This document shows positions 59,966 to 64,000 of a DNA stretch of 64,000 nt, piece by piece (position 1 is the first letter of the stretch; every line of letters begins with the position of its first letter). The DNA is from Hevea brasiliensis (lineage: Eukaryota; Streptophyta; Magnoliopsida; Malpighiales; Euphorbiaceae), in NCBI RefSeq assembly GCF_030052815.1, contig NC_079502.1, positions 5,546,103 through 5,610,102 on the forward strand. The letters are read 5' to 3'. The position numbers and the translations under genes were made by a program. Under the pieces are notes generated by a model. The model was not told the DNA's origin. It did no database searches and was given only the letters and a program-made list of their open reading frames with translations.

Positions 59966-62486
59966 TGTAACACCCCAAATTTTTAAATTTATTATTTTGT
60001 GAGTAATATTAATGTTTTAATTTTATTTAAATTTTAGAAAATTATTTGAAATTTTTCGGATTTTAGAAATCGGGTTTGATTTTCTGAAAATATAAAACTT
60101 TGATGATTTTTAAAAATTAATTTAAAGACCACATGGAAAAACTAAAAATATATTTGGAGTCTATGAATTTTTTTGAGTTTTCTAGAATTTTTTTCGGAAT
60201 TTTTGGGCCTCGTTTTCGGTCCCAAGGCAGAGTAAAAATTAAAAATTTTATATCTTGAATCGGACCTACCAAATCAAATCGGACCGGCCAAATCGAATCG
60301 GATCGGATCGGAGCGATCGAATCGGACCGGCTCTTTTCTTTTTCTTCTTCCTTCTCCCTCGCGCGCCCGACCTCTCCTTCCTCACCCCCAGGCCGTGCCG
60401 CCGCCTCCCCAGCCTCCCCACCTCGCCGGTGCGCCACCTCGGTCCCATGTCGTCCCAGGTGGCCGGAAAACGCGTGCGAATGCCTCCCCTGCGCTGGCGT
60501 GATGCTTCATCTTCCCGGCCAAAATTCGGCCGATCCGACCACCGATTGAGCCGGGTCTTGTGTCAAACACCATCTACACCTCGAGAGCTTTCCATAGACA
60601 CCAAGAACACTAAAATCCATCGAGCTGTTTGTCCAATTTTTATCCTGGAAGTTTTAGCCCATTTTTATTTTTGGGCTAGATTTCTCGCAAATCGTGAACC
60701 CCACGAGAAAACCGAGAGTACCAGAGAGCTCCATTTGTCGAGAGCTTCGCGGCAATTTAAATTTCAAAATTTTCCGACACTATTTTTCGGTGGGTCCCAC
60801 GAAACTTCGTAGTGTTTTTTCGAGCATTAAATGAGCTTAGAAAATTCTGTAAAAATTATATACTAACCCCCGTGTTATGGCTTCGTGTAGGTACCTTCAA
60901 TTCACAGAAATTCGACAATTGTCCGGGTTTGTGAATTTTTGGCCAGACAGATCAACTACAGAAAAAGTCTCCAAATTGGATTGAGATTTTGGCTACCCCA
61001 CCATTGTCAGATGTCCCAAGCGCATCCTCGAAGTCGGAATCGGCATAGGTAAACTCGAACCTTGTTTTTTCATAATTATCTAGTGCTTAAATGGGATTAA
61101 AAATCTATTAAATATTCGTGATAGCTCAGAAAATTATGATTCTTTTTGCAATAGCGTAGTAATATTGCTAAGGACATCGGGCCAAAGTTTTGGAATTTTA
61201 GAGTTTATTTGGGTTGTTCTTGCAAAAAGGGTCAATTATAAGGACTAAACTATAATTTTACATATTGTGATTGATGACTGTTTGGATGGGCCCAGGAGGG
61301 GTTGTGTGATATGATTGAGTTGTGAGTGTATGGTTGGTGGATATAGAAGTATGTTTTAAATCCATTTGCAGATTGGGTAGATCCTAGGTATAGGGGAGAC
61401 TCTGCCGGATTTTCGGTACGACTTAGGACGCATTTGGTCTTTTCTTGGTTTGTATTGAGTCAATTGTATTAAATAATTATAATAAAATTGTCAGGTGAGC
61501 CGGGACAGCCTTCTTCCTCCACCCAGCCGTCACAATGACTGCTGTCAAGTCTGTGAGTAAAATATTAATTTTAATCATAATATGTTCAAGCATGCCCATT
61601 CATCACTTATATGTATATATCTATGTAGTTAAACTCTAGGCACATTTTATGTTGCATTTACAACTGTTAAAGTGCCATGGATATTGTTGTGGTAATTTGG
61701 AGCAGTGTGCGTGCGTTGGCGTGCGTGTGGTATAGTGTTGGCTATGGACAGGACGGGTAGACACGGCTTGAGATCTTCACTGGGACCAGGTCCTTTGGGG
61801 TAGACACGGCTTGAGTTCTTCGCTAGAACCCCGATTTGGTTTATTAAGCGAAAGTCCGGCTTGAGTTCTTCGCTGGCACAGGTTGGATTAAAAGAGCTGT
61901 ATAGGGGATCAGCTCCTATATATTTATGATTTGACATTACTGAGTGTGTGAGTGCTCCAAATTACCTTTTTGCTGTTATGATGTGAAAATATTGCTGATG
62001 TTACATTTCACTCTATAGGGTGCATTAGCTTTAGATAGTTATAGTGATTATGGTTAAAATTGATATTTTACTCTCTGAGTCGAACACTCACTCCTGTTCA
62101 TTATTTTTTAGGCTACAGGAGGATTTTTATTGTGGTTAACCTACTTTTCTCCTTCGCAGGTTGTTTATTAATGTTTGTGTAATTCTATTAACTCATAGAA
62201 TTTTCGCATGTGTTAGAAATATTTATTTTAACTTATTATTATATGCATGTTTGTTCATTTATTTTTATGACATTTGAGTATGTGGAGGGTGAGCTGAGCT
62301 CCCCAATTGATTTATATTGTGTTTACAGGTCGGGTGAGTAAAAAACTTCCCGTTGAAAGGTTCACTTTATGGCCGGACTCTGTCCGATTGAATTCTTGAA
62401 ATTGGGCCCAAATGGGCCTTAGAGTTTGGTTAAGGAATGGTTAGGCTTACTAAGGGCCTTGGGCCTGGTCCTAGGTTGCCGATCGC

Positions 62487-62489
<3 letters not shown>
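59966..62489 (+). repeat. 3' LTR of the chromodomain gypsy element
   Basis: Starts TGTAACACCCC and ends near GATCGCCCA just before a TA microsatellite, about 2524 bp. It contains a CpG- and GC-rich block at about 60250-60600 with GGATCGGATCGGAG words, then CGGCTTGAG(A/T)TCTTC repeats at 61766, 61808 and 61859. Its 3' third matches the minus-strand remnant at 20824-21934. The right limit is uncertain because the flank is (TA)n. Confidence 0.75.

Positions 62490-62540
<51 letters not shown>
62490..62540. repeat. (TA)n microsatellite
   Basis: About 25 TA units at the outer edge of the LTR. Confidence 0.97.
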
Positions 62541-62542
<2 letters not shown>

Positions 62543-63959
62543 TAGCGGTGAATTATTTAAATATAACTAAAAAATTAAACATTTCATTTCATTATTAGTC
62601 AATAATTTATAAAAATAAAAGTGTTTACGGTAAATTTTAATTTATATTCATCATACGTGTACATATACACTAATATGTTTTTGAAAATTTCTAAAAATTA
62701 TTTTTAAATAAATTTGTATTTTGAAAATTTATAAGTGTTATAATAAATATAATATTTAATTATTATGTTATTATTATGATATTAATTATTTATTAATGTA
62801 AATTATTTATATAAATTAAAATTTTGAATTAAGAATTATAAATAAAAAAAATTAATAATGTGTAAAAAGAAAAGAAAAACGTTTTTCTTTAAAAAAAAAA
62901 AAGAAAGAAAACGACGTGGGAATGGCCCAAATCGTTGTTTTGGCCTTCCTTTTATAAGGAAGCTTCCTCCTTTGCCCCACTTCGAAATGGCTAATGTCAA
63001 TTGTCATGTAAACAAGTGGATCCCTTTTTCGAACTTTTAGTGTTTATTTTTAAATTTAAATTATTTTTATTTTAAATAATATTTAAATTTAAATGATGGT
63101 ATACCATTAAAGATAATTAGATGTGTTCTTATTAGCAATTAGATTAAAGACAAGATAATATGATTTTAAAAATATTATTAAAGATAAATTTATTTAATTT
63201 TAAAATTATATTTAAAAAAAATTATTAGTATAGTGTCCACACCTAGCATTAAAAAAATGATTTTCTATCATTAATGATTACTTTTGAAATGGTAACCGAA
63301 TTATTTATTTAAAACAATCAAATATCAAATAAGTATATTAATTTAATTATGTTTTACTAAACTAACTTGAATTTAATTTTATTATTATTTCAAAAGTTCT
63401 AAAATCAATTATAAATTTTGATTCAGTTTGGTTGATTAGATGATGATAACCTCTATATACATAAATCATAATATTTTGGAAATTTTTTTTATAATAATAC
63501 TAATAAAGATATTTTAAATATATATGTTTGTGATAAACACAAAAAATTAATCATTTATTTGAAATTATTGAGATAGATTTGCACTTAATTTTATATACAT
63601 AATAAATTCTTAAAAATTATTAATTAAGTGTATGCACACTCTTTTTTTTTATTTATTGTAGTCAATATTATATGTAAAAATATTTTAAGTATGTGTGAAT
63701 GTAATACAAGTAAAAATTATAATAAACAGAAAAAGAATGGTTAATTAGGTAAAAAAAAAAAATTAAGAGACAAAACAAAATCAGAAATTTTTTTGGGGGC
63801 GATCATTATATGTAAATTGAATTAAAACGATAATTCTACATGACTCAAATTTAACGCTAAAATTTCAAAAGTTTAAACTCTAAAAATCTAAATTAATTTT
63901 AAAAATTTAAGTCCTAATTCCAAATATTATAAATTCAAATATTTTAAATCTAAAAATTT
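62541..63959. other. AT-rich intergenic region
   Basis: No gene seen. The open frame at 62858-63040 begins in an A-rich run and has no domain. Confidence 0.5.
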
Positions 63960-64000
63960 GAAACCCTAAATTTTAAAATTCTAAACCCTAAACCCTAAAA
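63960..64000. repeat. Short telomere-like repeat
   Basis: Two adjacent AAACCCT heptamers with a third degenerate copy about 28 bp earlier (GAAACCCTAAAT). It is too short to be a telomere and may extend past the window. Confidence 0.5.

Larger units (their letters stand above)
59715..62489 (+). mobile_element. Chromodomain Ty3-gypsy element, 3' end only
   Basis: Holds the polyprotein C terminus, a purine-rich tract (GTAAGGGGAGAAGA, 59951-59964) directly before the LTR, and one LTR. Chromodomain plus a 2.5 kb LTR fits the Del/Tekay lineage. The rest of the element and the 5' LTR are missing. Confidence 0.8.

Noticed and set aside
60255..60812. 185-codon plus-strand frame and overlapping minus-strand frames
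   Set aside because: They lie in the GC-rich block of a gypsy LTR, overlap on both strands, and show no domain.
63960..64000. Telomere or chromosome end
   Set aside because: Only two perfect AAACCCT units; such short runs are common in plant DNA.

Overview
This is a nuclear genome window from a flowering plant. The evidence is AP2/ERF transcription factors, Ty3-gypsy, Ty1-copia, Cassandra, CACTA and RTE-LINE elements, very AT-rich spacers and long TA microsatellites. The ERF proteins look like those of a rosid eudicot. A Euphorbiaceae-like member of the Malpighiales is my guess, but the sequence alone does not prove it.

The left 15 kb is a nest of retroelements. At the edge is a minus-strand Ty3-gypsy element: gag to about 430, primer binding site at 674-685 and a 3.1 kb LTR at 691-3806. 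It interrupts an LTR-type element (3807-9518) that carries a decayed plus-strand gene of the 'putative gypsy type transposon' family and a coiled-coil reading frame. That element ends inside the reverse transcriptase of a minus-strand Ty1-copia element (9519 to about 14901). The copia integrase is in turn split by a complete Cassandra TRIM (10993-11768) whose LTRs carry a 5S rRNA-derived segment and which is flanked by the direct repeat AAAAG.

From 16.9 to 35.7 kb lies a cluster of four intronless ERF group IX genes, all ending in an EDLL-type acidic activation motif: a Ser-rich ERF (16962-17414, +), two nearly identical ERF98/ERF95-like genes (18416-18895 and 22241-22720, both -), and an ERF1B-like gene (34990-35667, +). 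ERF proteins of this class act in the nucleus on GCC-box promoters in ethylene/jasmonate defence signalling. The arrangement recalls the Arabidopsis At3g23220-At3g23230-At3g23240 cluster. The two near-identical genes come from a recent duplication of about 0.88 kb whose copies are separated by a 209-bp tandem repeat and a truncated gypsy LTR.

From 35.7 to 49 kb the DNA is AT-rich. It holds a 2.1 kb tandem duplication carrying gene fragments, including the C-terminal HAD motif of plastid-type phosphoserine phosphatase on the minus strand. In the second copy this fragment has become a near-perfect fold-back. A copia gag remnant follows at 47.5 kb.

From 49 to 56 kb there is a 5.0 kb CACTA transposon (49286-54292) with complex subterminal repeats and the remains of a Transposase_24-type gene, then a 5'-truncated RTE-type LINE (54942-55790) with an 18-bp target duplication. 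The right end carries the 3' end of a chromodomain gypsy element (59715-62489) with a 2.5 kb LTR, then AT-rich DNA ending in a few telomere-like heptamers. The only genes that look intact and functional are the four ERFs.
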